DNA of 64,000 nucleotides from Gremmenia infestans (Eukaryota > Ascomycota > Leotiomycetes > Helotiales > Hamatocanthoscyphaceae), in NCBI GenBank assembly GCA_032629725.1, contig JAFEVB010000007.1, positions 310,001 through 374,000 of the forward strand, written 5' to 3'. A model generated the notes under the pieces. That model was given only the letters and a program-made list of their open reading frames with translations. It searched no databases and was not told the origin of the DNA. A program made the position numbers and the translations under genes. Below are positions 22,000 to 33,786 of the stretch, one piece after another; positions within the stretch are counted from its first letter, which is position 1; each line of letters begins with the position of its first letter.

Positions 22000-24760
22000 T
22001 ATAATATTAGATAGCTTATAGCGTTTTAAGACTCTTTATTAAGATAATATTACTTTTAAGAAGGTTAGGGATAGCTAGAAGCTCTGCTTTATTATTATCT
22101 TTTTCCTTTTTCTCTTTATTATTAAAAATAATAATTTATTTAGTTAGCTTTAATAGTTCCCTAGCTTAATAGTATTGCTTTTTCTTAGTAATTTCCTCTA
22201 TACGCTTATTAATCTGCTTTGCTATTTTTTTATAAAATAGTATAAGATAAGAATCTAAAGATAATTCTTTTTTACTTTTTTTCTTTTTACTTTTCTTTTT
22301 ATATTTCTCTCCTTTATATAGAGTAATTGCTTACTTTTTTCCTTTTTCTATTACTACTTGTTTGCTTCTTTTTAGTTTAATAGTTGCTTTATTATAAGCC
22401 TTGATTTTCTTGCTTTTTTTCTTCTTTAGAGCTACTTTCTTTAATTTTAGAGGTGCTTTTATATATAGGGTTGCTGCCTTTTTCTAAAGGCGCTTTGTTT
22501 TTATATTTAAAGCTTTCTTCTTCTTAGCTAGCTTTTCTTCCTTTAACTTAAGCGCTAGCTAAATGCGCTAAGACTTCTATTTATCTTTCTTAGCTTAGTT
22601 TGCATCTAAATTAAGCTTGGAAATAATAGCTTTATTAGCAGATAAATACTTTTCTAATTTAGAGTTCTCTACTAGCGTAGCATTCTTATCTTTCTTACTT
22701 TCTATATTATTAGGCTTATCTGCACTTTGCTTATTAAACTTACTTGCTTTATCTAAATCGCTAGCGTAATCTTCGTCTTGATTATAGGCTCTTTGAGCTC
22801 TTTTATACTTAATAGGCTAATTAGAATATCTATTCTTATAGTAGCTAAATTCTCTATAATAACTATACTTTTTTTAGATCTAGTAGTTTAGGTATTGCTA
22901 TTAGATTTATATAGTTCTTAGTTTGCTTTTTCGTTGTCTTCTAATTAAAGATCGAATTATAAGATTAAGCTTAAGTCCTTTCAAATTAATAGGCTTAATT
23001 AGGTTGCTATAGAAATTGCAGTATGCTAATAATTTATACTACTAGTATATATAATTATAAAGGTCTTTCCCGATCTTTTTAATAGTTATAATAGTATATA
23101 AGCAAGGTGCTAAATACTCTTAATATATTAAACAAGTATATAATCTAGTAAGCGTTATATTAATACGTTTTAATAAAGTAATAAGAAGTATAAGATCAAT
23201 TAATAGAATCTTAATAATATAGAAATAACCTTTTAAAGTTTCTATAATAAATTTAGTATTAGAAGAAAAAGAGATAACAAATCCCTTAGCGTTATATTCC
23301 CTAAACTTAAAAGACTTCTATGCTTTATTTATTAATTGTCCGTTATTTCCAACCTCTACTTTAACTCTACTTTGCTTCTAGAAGGTCTTTATTATTTATT
23401 AAGAGATATGCTCTAGTATTTAAAGTAGCGGAAGATTACGAAGCTAGCTCTAAACCCTATTAATAGACTCTATAATATTACTAGTATCATAGCTATATCT
23501 CCTAATTAGAAAGTGTATTAAGAGGAACTTATTAAAGTCGATATCCTTTAGATATATAAGCGCTTTTTTACTAAGAAGTACAATTGCACTTAAAGCTTTC
23601 TAAGCTAATCGTAGTGTTTTAGCTTAAGTAAAAAGCTAAAAAGCATTACGGACTTTAATTCCAAACCTTTTATAAAGGTTGTCTAAAAGGTGCTAATAGT
23701 AATAAGTAGTATATAATTTAGGGAAAACATATACTAAAGTATTAACTAAGCTTTTATCTCGATTGCTAATAAATATTATATCTAAAAAGCTAAGCATATT
23801 ACTATTTTTATCTTTTTTATTAACTTTAAAGGCTTTCTTAAAGTACTATAAAAAGAAAGTCTACTAGCGTTTATTCTTAATTGGGGCTAGCGTCTAGCAA
23901 ATAGGTATAATATTATTATTTTTATCTAATCCAATTATAATAAAGAGAGTTATACTATATTTAGACCTAGTATAGGTTCTATTAATAGCATAAAATTAAT
24001 ATAGAAGTTGCATGCCTTTATATATTAGACTAAAAGCAATAAAGATTATCTTAAAGCGTTAGCTATTATAATTGATTTGAAGGTAGATATATACTAATTT
24101 GTCTGCTTTTTTAACTCTCTTAATATAATCAGAGAAAAAGCAAAAGCTCTCTCCTTTATTACTATTAAGCTTGGTTAATATTCTCTTTTTAGCGTAGTAG
24201 ATTGCTATATAGAAGATGTCTAGTATAGAGTAATAAATTACCCTTTATTATTAAATATTAAAGGCTTTAATTTTCCGATTAGTAGTAATATTACGCGCAA
24301 ATTTATATTAGATATACTATATAGCATTCCTTTATAGAAAGTTGGCGTAAGTAATAAAAGGGCAGGTATATAATTAATAGATAGTAATAGTATAATATCT
24401 TTTTCTTTATAGCTAGGAAATATAAAAATAGAAGCTATAAGCGGGAGTAGTATTCTTTCTTTTATATTTAAGAATTATAAGCTTTATTAAAGATAGCTTA
24501 ATTAGCTTTTATAATTCTTCTTAATTAAGAAAGAAGATTTTATATACTTCTTTAGCTTCTTTAATAGTTTTCTAATAAGTATTAAGATTAATAGGAACTA
24601 TAGAATCTTTCTATCTCTTTTTATTATTAACTCTTTGGCCTATATAACTTGTTATACTAGTACTACTTATAATAGAGCTAGTTTATATAGTTTTGGCGCT
24701 TAAAGATAGAAGGAAAAGTATTAAGCTTAATTAAAAAAGAGGCTGCAAAGAAGGTTAAGA
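22000..24760 (-). pseudogene. MULE transposase relic
   Basis: The minus strand reads as a transposase broken by many stops. From N- to C-terminus it shows a RVNNKKR-like start near 24640, and a central domain with the MULE spacing: a GLDKNNN block (near 23930), APIKN...TFFL..FKKAF (near 23880-23820), SNRDKSLVNTLVYVFPKLY (23770-23710) followed by a HLLDNLYKRFG block, and YDTSNIIESINRV (near 23500-23460). A long Lys/Glu-rich tail extends to about 22000. The SDRD-like, FP...HL and TSN..ES blocks in this order are characteristic of Mutator-like transposases (MULE domain). Boundaries are approximate; it is clearly dead. Confidence 0.7.
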
Positions 24761-26175
24761 GGCTTACCTAAGCGCATTTTGATATTAGGCTTTTATATTA
24801 AGCATTATAAATATAGAGTTAAGAAAATATAAAGTAGCTAGTATAGAAAGAAAATTTGACGTAAAAGTAGATTATAGCTTAAGAATAGAGAAGTTATTAA
24901 ATAGTTGATTGAATATTAAGGATTTTTCGATTTTTTACTATATTATATAATATAAAAATAAATGCACACTTATTGATTTAGAGAAAAGAGAGAGTCTTCT
25001 AGCTTGTTTAGTATATAACTTCTATAATACTTAACCGATTTATAATATATTCGCTAGCTAGAAAGATTCGTAGTATGCTATATTATTAGATTATATATTT
25101 ATAATATATCTGCCTACTAGAATAAAGCAAATATTAATTATTTAAATAAGTTAAACTATTAGAATATAAGTAAACCGTATATTATATATTCTAACCTTTC
25201 TAGTTATATGATTTAGTATAGCTTAGTTAGTAAAGAAGTATTACCTTTTTATATCTATAATACTACCTAAAATGCTAAGTATTATTAACTAGAATAATAA
25301 GAATCAAGTCTATTATATAGTAGAGAAGTAATTATATATTAATTCTTATAATACTAATAAAAACAATATTAAGTTAGATTTATATAACTAGTAAAACTAG
25401 CTGATATTTTATCTACTACCTCTTATATACGCCTTTCTATTAGCTCTATATTATAATAAATAGAGCAGCAGCTATTATAGAGTATTTAGGCCTAGCTATT
25501 AGCTCTATATTATAATAACTAGGGCTATATAGTTGTAATCTAGTTAGTGCTTAACTAGCTTTATAGTTTAGCGAAGTGTAATAAAACTTCGCACCTGCCT
25601 ATTTAGAAAGACTACTATATTAGTATTTAGGTGCATTATAGCCCACTTATATAAGTATAAAGCTAGTAGTAATATAGAAGCTATATTAGCATTTAGGGTT
25701 ATATATATTGCAAAATACTATAGAGCTAATAGTAAAGCATAAACAATCGCTAGTTAGAGCAGTTTCGGCCTTTATAAAAAAAGCATAGTCTACTTATTAT
25801 AATATAGAGCTAATAGAGAGCTGCAAGCAGTTATTGCTTGCTATATACTATAGATATTAGCTCTATAGTTTAGCGATATATAATAAAACATAGCACTTGC
25901 CTATTTGGGAAGTGCTATATTAGCGTTCGGGGCGTATGTCTATAGTGCCCCCACTTATTATAATATAGAGCTAGTAAAAATGCAGAAAAGTAGTACTATA
26001 CTATATTAGCGTTTAGAAGTTATATATATTATACTCTACCCTTTATAATATAGAGCTAGTAGAAATGCAGAAATGAAGTGCTATGCTGCATTAGCGTTTA
26101 GAGGTTATCTATAGATAATATAATTGCGTTTTTAAAAGGTAAAATACTATAAAAACAAAATAGTATAGATCGATA
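24761..26175. other. MULE interior, right segment: repeated AT-rich modules
   Basis: It contains several copies of the TTATAATATAGAGCTA(A/G)TA module in both orientations (about 25438-25462, 25497-25521, 25793-25815, 25951-25975 and 26041-26060). A second module, TATAGTTTAGCGA...TAATAAAAC...TGCCTATTT, recurs near 25558-25610 and 25865-25910. No gene is visible. Confidence 0.5.
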
Positions 26176-26296
26176 GAAATAGTATAGATTAAGTAATTAA
26201 AATTATTAGGAAATAGTATAGATTAAGTAATAAAAGCATTAAATAATATAGATTAAGTAATTAAAATTTGAAACAATATAGTTTTAGTAAATAACC
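26176..26296 (-). repeat. right terminal inverted repeat of the MULE
   Basis: 121 bases, the reverse complement of 6048-6168 with two transition differences. One further base (26297, G) separates it from the target-site copy. Confidence 0.85.
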
Positions 26297-26297
26297 G

Positions 26298-26307
26298 AAT
26301 GGTTATT
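26298..26307. repeat. target-site duplication, right copy (AATGGTTATT)
   Basis: Identical to 6038-6047. Immediately after it the transporter frame resumes (C TTC TTT CTA). Confidence 0.8.
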
Positions 26308-27340
26308 CTTCTTTCTATGAGTTGAAACTTGCTGATTTTTGAAATGATGCTAATATGATGGCGTGCTAGAGCGATTGCTGGTGTAATTTTTTCACAGCAT
26401 TTGCTTTCATTGTACCTGGAGAGCCCGAGCCGCTTGATAAAAATGGATCTATTGACTATGTGGGAGCTTACTTGGGCGTTGCTGGCCTGATCCTGTTCAA
26501 TTTCATGTGGAAGTAAGAAATTTTAGCCCATTCTCGTAAAATAATCCTGTGCTGACCGAATCTCGTTGTAGTCAAGCTCCTGCAGTCGGTTGGAAGGAGC
26601 CATACGAATACGCTCTTCTCATTGTGTCGATTCTACACTTCGTCGCCTTCATCTTCTGGGAATGGAAAGTGGCGAAAGAACCAATCCTCCCCTTGACCGT
26701 CTGGACAGCACCCTCATTCGCCTGGGTGATAATCGTATCTTTCCTCGCTATTATGGCAGTCGGTATAGTGATCTGGTACGTGACACTATTCAACCAAGTC
26801 CTTCGTCACTACACCATTTTCGCTAGTGCAGGAGGCTATTCAACCCTCGCTGTCATGGGCACCGTCGGGGCCTTCCTCAGTTCTCAGGCGATTTCTCGTA
26901 TGCCTGCTCAGTACATCTTGGCTATTGGAAGTTTATGCTCCTGCGGTGCCTGTATTCTCCTCGCCACGACACCAGCACAGCAGACATACTGGGCACAAAT
27001 CTTCCACGCGTTGATCCTGACAGCCTTTGGACCGGACTTCATCTTCACTGCTACTCAAATCATCGCTAGTCACACGGTTCGACGAGATCAACAAGGAGTT
27101 GCTGGTTCTTTGATGGGAACTATCTTGAGTTATGCTCTGAGTACCGGACTTGGGTTTGCGGGTGTGGCAGAAGCGTATACGAATGATGGGGGAAAGGATG
27201 TGTTGAAGGGATATCGTAGTGCGATGTGTTTGGGTGTTGGCATGGCGGGACTGGCGGCTGTCCTTGCGTTGGTATTTGTGAGGATACCGAAGGATATTAG
27301 GGAGGGGTGGGACGAAAACGATGCTTCTGCTCCGCAGTAA
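26308..27340 (+). pseudogene. MFS transporter (DHA2 type), 3' fragment
   Basis: This is the continuation of the gene cut at 6047. The frame resumes as FFFL, then hits TGA at 26319-26321. A remnant intron with a TGCTAAT branch-like site near 26348 probably follows. Coding sequence is clear from about 26397 (FAFIVPGEPEPLDKNG, then YVGAYLGVAGLILFNFMW) to 26512. An intron 26513-26571 (GTAAGA...GTAG) and the last exon 26572..27340 follow. That exon encodes the remaining membrane helices and ends IPKDIREGWDENDASAPQ. The last exon is unbroken and its codon use is normal, so the insertion is probably not very old or the 3' part has been little affected by RIP. Separated from its promoter and N-terminus it should not give a transporter. 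Confidence 0.82.
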
Positions 27341-28122
27341 AGCATGATCGACGAAACTCTATAGCCCATTCCGAAAAATTGTAGGGAAACACATTCTCAC
27401 CTTTTTAGCATCATATATATTATATATATTATATATAATTCATTTTCCTTCATATGATATTAGACTTTTTTCAATACCATTTCAAGAACTCGTGTTGAGA
27501 TGTGGGTAATGGTTTATGAAAAGGGGGGAGGCGGTATTTAGCGAGGCTTCTTGGCACACGGTAGGCTGCCAACATGCGAAACTTAGTGCTGACATCCTGA
27601 ACAGCGGCCATGATAGGCTTGCTCGTAAGAAATATTTTGAGATTAGAGCAAGGGGGTTTTAAGCTTAATGATCCGTCATAATCATATAATTCTTATGATA
27701 CAAAGCTGGCGGCCTACTATGAAGGTATGTCGAAACACTTGTTTATATGTATATTATTCTTATAACAATGCACATAATATTGCACCAAAACCTACTTTAG
27801 CACTGTAATACACCCATACTAAGCTCAATCGACACGGATTTCTTGGATAAGTTGGAATGCTGAAGGGGTATGCAAGGGAAGATCTACAATTCTTGGCGTT
27901 AAGCTGAGTGCTGGGGAGTCCTGGCGACACACCTGGATGACGGGGATCACTAGGTGATACCTGGTGCCTTGTAATGCGCGCCGCCGCTAGAGGTAGCTCT
28001 TACGTTGACAAAGGGAGACTTCACAGATGTCTAGGAGTTTTAAGACATCAAACCGCAAGATAAAGCTCTCCGCTTCTCAAACAACTTTTGTTACCTCCAA
28101 CCTCACTTGATCAACTCACATT
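27341..28122. other. intergenic, no gene seen
   Basis: It contains an AT palindrome-like run (TATATATTATATATATTAT, about 27413-27437) soon after the MFS stop and otherwise unremarkable sequence. C/T-rich bases precede the ATG at 28123. Confidence 0.4.
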
Positions 28123-29441
28123 ATGGCGGTCGACTATCTCCATCTTTTTAATACCACCAACCCCTTTGTCGCTTTTCTCCTAGAGATAATTACCGTTGTT
28201 CTCATTCTGGGATTCGTTAAACCATCCTCCATCATCCGTCTAGCGGTCCTACCATTCATAATAGGATGCACATACAGCATTCTCACCAATGCAAAAAACT
28301 ACATGCGATTACCATGGGCAGCAATCTTCTCTGCTCAAGGCACGTCACATGTGCTGAATTATATCGAAATAGGCCTTTTAAGTAAATGGAACTTTGAGGC
28401 ACGGGGTCCGAATTCGCTGCTTGAAAAAAGAACGACGAATGGTGTAGGGAAAGAGGGCACGACTTGGGAACGGCTCTGCTTTGGCTTCAACAGCACGATA
28501 TCGAACCGAGATTTAAATAAGCCTTTCGAGGTCAAAAATACTCCGTACTTTTCTGAAAATGATCATGACTATGTCCCTTCACGGGCGAAATTCCTCGTCT
28601 GGACCATTTTACGATTCGCGGCTTGCTATTTGGTCCTCGATCTTATTGAATCCCAACCTGCCCCTCCAAATGCGGACGAGGTATTTGCACTGCGCTCAAT
28701 ACCAGTTTTCAGACGGCTGGGCAAGATATCGATTGAGGAGGTCTTCATCCGTACCATTGTGTCTTTTGTATTCTGGGTCATGTGCTACGCCATCCTGGGT
28801 TGTTTGTATTCATCTGTTGCGATTATTGCTGTAGGCTCCGGGTTGAGTGAGGTGGCGGAATGGCGGCCTATTATGGGATCACTATCGGAAGCGTATACTA
28901 TCAGAGGCTTTTGGGGGTAAGTGTCATTTTCATCTCGGTCATAAGTGATTGCTTACGGGAATTCAGGAAGTTTTGGCATCAGCTCACTCGCAAGATGAAT
29001 ACTGGTCCCGCCAACTTTATCGCTGATACTGTTTTGAATCTACCGAAAGGTTCCTTGATCTCTCGATATAGCAGAATATTTTTAGTGTTCTTCATCTCGG
29101 GCGCCATGCACACCATATATGAACTTGGTGGTCCAATTTCCGTCGATCCATATGGACCCTGTATCTTTTTCTGTACACAGGTGATTGGTATACTACTCGA
29201 AGATGGAGTGCAAGCCATGTATCGCTCTCTTACTGGCACAATGCGCAGCGACACCCTACCGCCACTGTGGATTCGAATGGTTGGCTATGTTTGGGTCGGG
29301 GCGTTTCTACTGTTTTGGTCTACACCAGTCTGGGCTTTTCCTACTGCGCTGTTTCCGAAACCGGAAGGTGTGAAGGTGCAGCAGTTCAAGCTGACTCCTA
29401 TCGGTGTTTTGTATCACCTTAAGAGTGTCATGGTTCGGTAG
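28123..29441 (+). CDS. wax-synthase-like membrane acyltransferase (MBOAT)
   Basis: The model is join(28123..28916, 28967..29441), 422 residues. The 50-bp intron is GTAAGT...TTCAG, with phase preserved across GG|G. The protein has about eight hydrophobic helices and the hallmark of fungal wax-synthase-like O-acyltransferases: RGFWGKFWHQLTRKM at the exon junction, and the membrane-embedded SGAMHTIYE carrying the likely catalytic His. Known fungal relatives acylate hydroxyl groups of terpenoids, indole diterpenes or other secondary metabolites at the ER membrane. Its position beside MFS genes is consistent with such a role, but no synthase gene is visible nearby, so the substrate is unknown. Confidence 0.85.
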
Positions 29442-30313
29442 ATCATCAATATAAGGGCTTCATTGACTAAGACAACCACGAAGAGGAAAGCTCAAAGTAT
29501 AGAAACAGGAAGATGAGAATAACCTTAAGAGCACGGAACGGGTCCACAAGTGACTAAACCGGAATCGTATATATAGAACTCCTTCCTAGATGTTTATAAT
29601 AGGAGTAGTACTGCTTTTAAAGACAGTTTTATAAGAAAGATATTAATAAACTTCTATAAATAAGTGAACTCTTTTGCCTCTTATACTATTATATTATAAT
29701 GTTAAACACCTTATTAGTATTATAAAGAGTAATCACTTCTTACTAGCTAGTAAGAGTTAATACTAGTTTTTATAGTTTTATTTACAATCTCTAAAGACTA
29801 TTATAGGTTGCAATATAAAGAGGTTATGCTTTCGGCTGGGCAAGTATGGTCAGGCCTGAGGGTGCAATCTCTACTACCTGCGAGTAGAAGAACAGGGACA
29901 AACTGACAGCTCTCTGCGCTGAGCAATTCGGAAGGCAAAACTTGGGCGTGTGGGAAGCGGGCGGAGGAACAGCGACAGGTTGTCAGCACCGGGTCGAGGT
30001 GACCTTGGAACTGACGAAGGGAAGGCAGTCGGCCGGGGAGTTCAGAGGTTAGAAAAGTAGTGAGGAAAGAATTGCGACGAACGTGGGAAGATGCGCTAGA
30101 TTTTTGGTTCCTTGCGCTTTGATACTGGCGTCTCTAAGCTGCGTGTAACCGACGGTGACACACAGAACACACAGGAGGAATTTGGATTCTATAAAGGCCA
30201 GTAGTGATTTCCTAGCTAGTTCAGTGACAGGAGCTCTAAAGTCTTCAAAACCCAAAAACCGAAAAAAGGCAAAGAAGAAAAATCCCCCTAGACAAAATCC
30301 ATAAAAAACCCCA
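29442..30313. other. intergenic with an AT-rich patch
   Basis: 29570-29815 is markedly AT-rich and looks like the edge of an old RIP-affected repeat (many TAATA/CTAGTA words). I cannot identify the element. The rest is ordinary and lies downstream of the minus-strand phosphotransferase gene. Confidence 0.35.
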
Positions 30314-31985
30314 TTAGTCCTCAAACAACACCTCGGCACAGCGCTCCTTGACCTGTTCGTCATTCCAGTCAACCAGGATCCGCTCTTTCGACTCTTCCAT
30401 TTTTTTCTCCACAAACGGCTCCATTGCACTTCTTTCCTTCTCACTCAAAAGATGTACTCTTGTCTTCCATAGGTCCTGCTTAGCGATATCCCCTTCCCCT
30501 TCCCTGCTACCAAAAAATTTCTCGTCTAGGTACTTCCAGAAGATAGTGTCAAAGGCCCAGCTCTTCCTCGCAGCATAGTTAAGCCAGAACCGGCCAGTGT
30601 TCCAACTCTCCCGCATATATATAGACAGGGTAAATTCCTTCGTCTCTATGCTCTCCTCGGCCTTCTCCATTGCCCGTAGCCAGGTATTTAGGCGTACATT
30701 GTAGATCTTAGTCCAATCATCAATGTCAGTATGCCACATTTCGGGCACGTTTAGCAGTAGCCACCAAGGAGGGTCAAGGGCGAACTGCGTAGGGGCGATA
30801 TATGCAAATTCCCAGTCGATAACAGCAACTATGTTATCAGCTTTATTTAAGAGGATATTGCTTGGCCGGAGGTCGTCGCACCAAAGCCTAAAGTAGCTAG
30901 ATCCACTAGGAGCTGGGGATAGAGGCGAGGTTTGGCTCTTAGACTGGGCGGACCAGTCGTCCTCCAGGAACCCGAAAGTCGATAGCCGGCCTTGTTTGGC
31001 TAGCCTACGGAAGAGCCTGGACGCCCTCCGAGTTAGTTTTACTTGATCTAGAGGATTTCGGTGCTCTGAGACATGATCCAAGAGGTACAAGACACATTTC
31101 AAGAGTAGAAATATGTCTCACAGCTCTTGGGTCTGCTTCAACAAGGAAATTGTGGCTCAGAGAATGACCTTACTGGCGTGCCACGTACTTGTTGCGGCAG
31201 TCGTCTGCTGTTTCAACAAGGTCGTTGTGTTGAAATACAAGTTGTGCCATGTGCATCTCTGCCAGCGCAACGTACCATTCGTCAGCAGTCCTGTACGTTC
31301 TGTCCTTAGGGGGAAGGGTAGCGCGAGGGATATTCGCGAGCTGGAGCATGTTGTTCATGTTCTGGGTTATTGGCCGTCCTGTCACTAAGAAGGCCTTCTC
31401 GTCAGTCTGGGCTAGAGACCCGATACAGGGAAAGCTGGGTTCGAAGAGATGTATTAAGTGGACCGCTGCTTTAGCGTAAAAGCTCTCAAGTATATCCTCA
31501 GAGACGTCGGGATTCAACATATGAGCCTCGTTAGGATGTTTCTCGTTAGGCATCGCCAGCGCATGCGACATAGATCTGCAGGTTTCGACATATTGGGTAA
31601 TAATAAAAGGCCCAAGTTCAGAATCCGGAATTGACAGTCCGTGGAAAAGTACTCGGGGGACTGGGACCTGAGTATTCTCTGCAATAAAGCTCGCTGTTGC
31701 GGCCTCTCGAAGGGTTTTTTCATCTGGAAATTTAGTTCGGACAGGCTGTGGTAGTCGAATGATAACACTATTATCGGATCCCTCAATTCGCATCCTATAG
31801 AGGTTATTGTATCCCCCGATGCGCATTGGAGTTACCCAGGTTGCGGTCTTCCTAAATTGCTGTGATACGAAGGATTCTAGCTTGCGTAGCGTAGATATAC
31901 GCCGAAATAATTTCTGCGACTCTTCCCAAGCCTCATCGCTTCTATCCCAGGCGACAGTGTCGAAATCTGCCCGGTCTTCGTCCAT
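30314..31985 (-). CDS. APH (aminoglycoside phosphotransferase)-family protein
   Basis: The model is complement(join(30314..31016, 31174..31985)), 504 residues. The 157-bp intron has donor GTAAGG and acceptor CCAG. Splicing CA|G restores ...KYVARQ-LFRRLAKQG..., which runs smoothly. The fold is kinase-like: a nucleotide-binding N-lobe (YRMRIEGSDNSVIIRLP, then a Glu-rich helix), the catalytic loop WCDDLRPSNILL (the HxD of bacterial enzymes is CDD in this fungal group) and the metal-binding IDWEF. Fungal members form a large expanded family. Their substrates are mostly unknown, and aminoglycoside resistance should not be assumed. The last 70 residues are charged and probably helical. Confidence 0.82.
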
Positions 31986-33342
31986 ACTAGCTGTGTGATG
32001 CGTTCAAGTGGTCTCACGGTCGATATTAAGGCCAGATAACGAAGAAAGACTGAACACGACGGAGGAATTGAGCCCGCGAGACTTGATGATAGGATTGAGG
32101 GTGGCAGAAATGATAACGGTATAAGTATGGCATGCTGTTGCTAGTTGGATCAGTATAAGCACTACCACCGTAGAGGCAATTTGGTGTCTCTCGTGTGTTA
32201 CCGTTGTGGTGCCGAGTTCACCGCGCGTTTAGCTTTTTCAGATCTGAAAATAGACAACGGCGGTGGTTAAACCCTGCCTGTGCACAACTTAACTTGTAAG
32301 CGCGCGCCTAGGCGAGGCCCCCGGGTCTGGATATGATGGTTATCACAGAACACTTTCGTCCGTAACGGCCCTCTAGGTCAACAACTTGGCGCTGTTGGCC
32401 TAGGGCCTCCGAGTTGTCACGGGGCATCAACTGATGGCTATGCCTCCAGCGGACTAACACTGCTGACGTGCACTGGCAATAGAAACAGACCGCAATAGGA
32501 AGATACTGTACAGGTAAACCGTGAAGCAGGACTATCTGACAAGAAAGGAAGCATCGCTCCGTGAGATGTGCTCTCTCACTCCTGGCACATATCCCAACCA
32601 GCCGAAAACAAAACAGCTTTCAGCGATTCTCTCGCACCTTTCGGAATTGTCCGGTACAAAGGGCCGGGTAGTGGCCGCGGAGGAGGGGAGGCTACCGCCA
32701 ACATACATGTTGGTGATATCTATCTGGATTGTTCGAACCAACATCCTAGAATGGCCATCAGCGCTTCGAAGCAGTGTCTCGGCCTGGTTCAGGCCGGGAG
32801 GACCACGGCGCAGCAGTCAAAACTCTTACGATCTCAAGGCAGGCATGCTGGATAGTGTTACGCAATGAGGAATTCCATTGGATGGGCTCTCTTCTGAATC
32901 TACAGTTTTGGCCCGACTCTCTCACCGAGGGAAATTTACTGCATTGCTCCAGGTGGACAATCTTTGGCCAGAGCGTTTCGCCAGCGAACAATAGCTAACT
33001 CCATCATCTGCTGCAATGACATATGAAGTCCCTGGGCCAAAAGGTATAAAGTCAATTGATTACCTCCGTATTTCTTGACAATTTGCCTCAAGACACCCAA
33101 GACATCAAACATAGCACTTGGCTACGTACCATCACAAGTCCTGAACTCTTTTTTTGCTGTGCCATCTATCGCCCAACACATCACAACTCCCAACTCACCA
33201 AAGGCGGCACACCTCCACTTCCAAAGGCGCCGGTTGACTTATTTCTTATTGGGCTTAGCGGATAAACAGGTACCCCACAGCCCATGGTACAATCCGCTGC
33301 GTCTTAACTGACTTTGCCACTAGAAACTGTTGCGAATTCGCC
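31986..33342. other. intergenic, no gene seen
   Basis: 1.36 kb upstream of the minus-strand phosphotransferase gene. Composition is balanced (not RIP-like). Short overlapping frames around 32521-33000 are open on both strands without protein-like character. Nothing else was recognised. Confidence 0.4.
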
Positions 33343-33549
33343 ATGCCCAACAACGATCGAGAGAATAGCCTCGAGCGAGAACTAGTTAACGAAGATATGG
33401 CGGTTGATGCCGCGACAGATAGCGTCGAGCGACGTCGGGAGGCGAGAGAAGAAAGAGAGAGAGAAAAGGAAGAGGAGAGGAAGGAGGCCATGATCAAAGC
33501 ATCCCTTGAGGCGGCAACTGCAAGCCAGGAGAAGCGCAGGAAGAAATAG
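33343..33549 (+). CDS. small charged coiled-coil protein, hypothetical
   Basis: This is a 68-residue single-exon frame starting at ATG 33343 (GCCATGCCC context). From residue 28 it is almost entirely Glu/Arg/Lys/Ala with heptad-like spacing (ERRREAREEREREKEEERKEA), predicted as one long helix, and it ends KRRKK. It is not recognised. Low-complexity frames of this kind can be fortuitous, so confidence is low. Confidence 0.35.
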   Translation: MPNNDRENSLERELVNEDMAVDAATDSVERRREAREEREREKEEERKEAMIKASLEAATASQEKRRKK

Positions 33550-33786
33550 GTTTAGTCGGAGACTGTCACTGCCGAACCTAACATGTCATGAATCCAACTT
33601 GTGTCGCTCATTTCAGAAAGGCTGGTCCCTAACCCAACATATACACACTCGTTTTTAGTACTTAGCCCTTTACGGGCATCACATTCGCTTAAATACTATA
33701 AGCTCTTCAACATACTAACTCTCTGACATTCTGAAGACTGTGATACCAAGGTATGACTATGTGTTGGTCTGCATGATATGTGATGG

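Larger units (their letters stand above)
6048..26297 (-). mobile_element. Mutator-like DNA transposon (MULE) carrying two nested Gypsy elements
   Basis: This is a 20.25-kb insertion bounded by 121-bp inverted repeats (6048-6168 and 26176-26296) and a 9-10 bp target duplication. A decayed minus-strand transposase with MULE-domain character lies at about 22000-24760. After subtracting the two LTR retrotransposons (7377-13691 and 14792-21320) about 7.4 kb of MULE sequence remains: 6169-7376, 13692-14791 and 21321-26175. The block is strikingly AT-rich compared with both flanks, and TAG/TAA stops sit where CAG/CAA/TGG would be expected, the pattern left by RIP. Nothing in it appears able to encode a working transposase. 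The element is placed on the minus strand after the direction of the transposase. Confidence 0.82.

Noticed and set aside
6048..26297. Insertion considered as a Starship or Maverick-type giant element
   Set aside because: No tyrosine recombinase, DNA polymerase B or capsid-like relic is visible; long TIRs, a 9-10 bp duplication and the MULE-like transposase explain it, with size due to nested retrotransposons.
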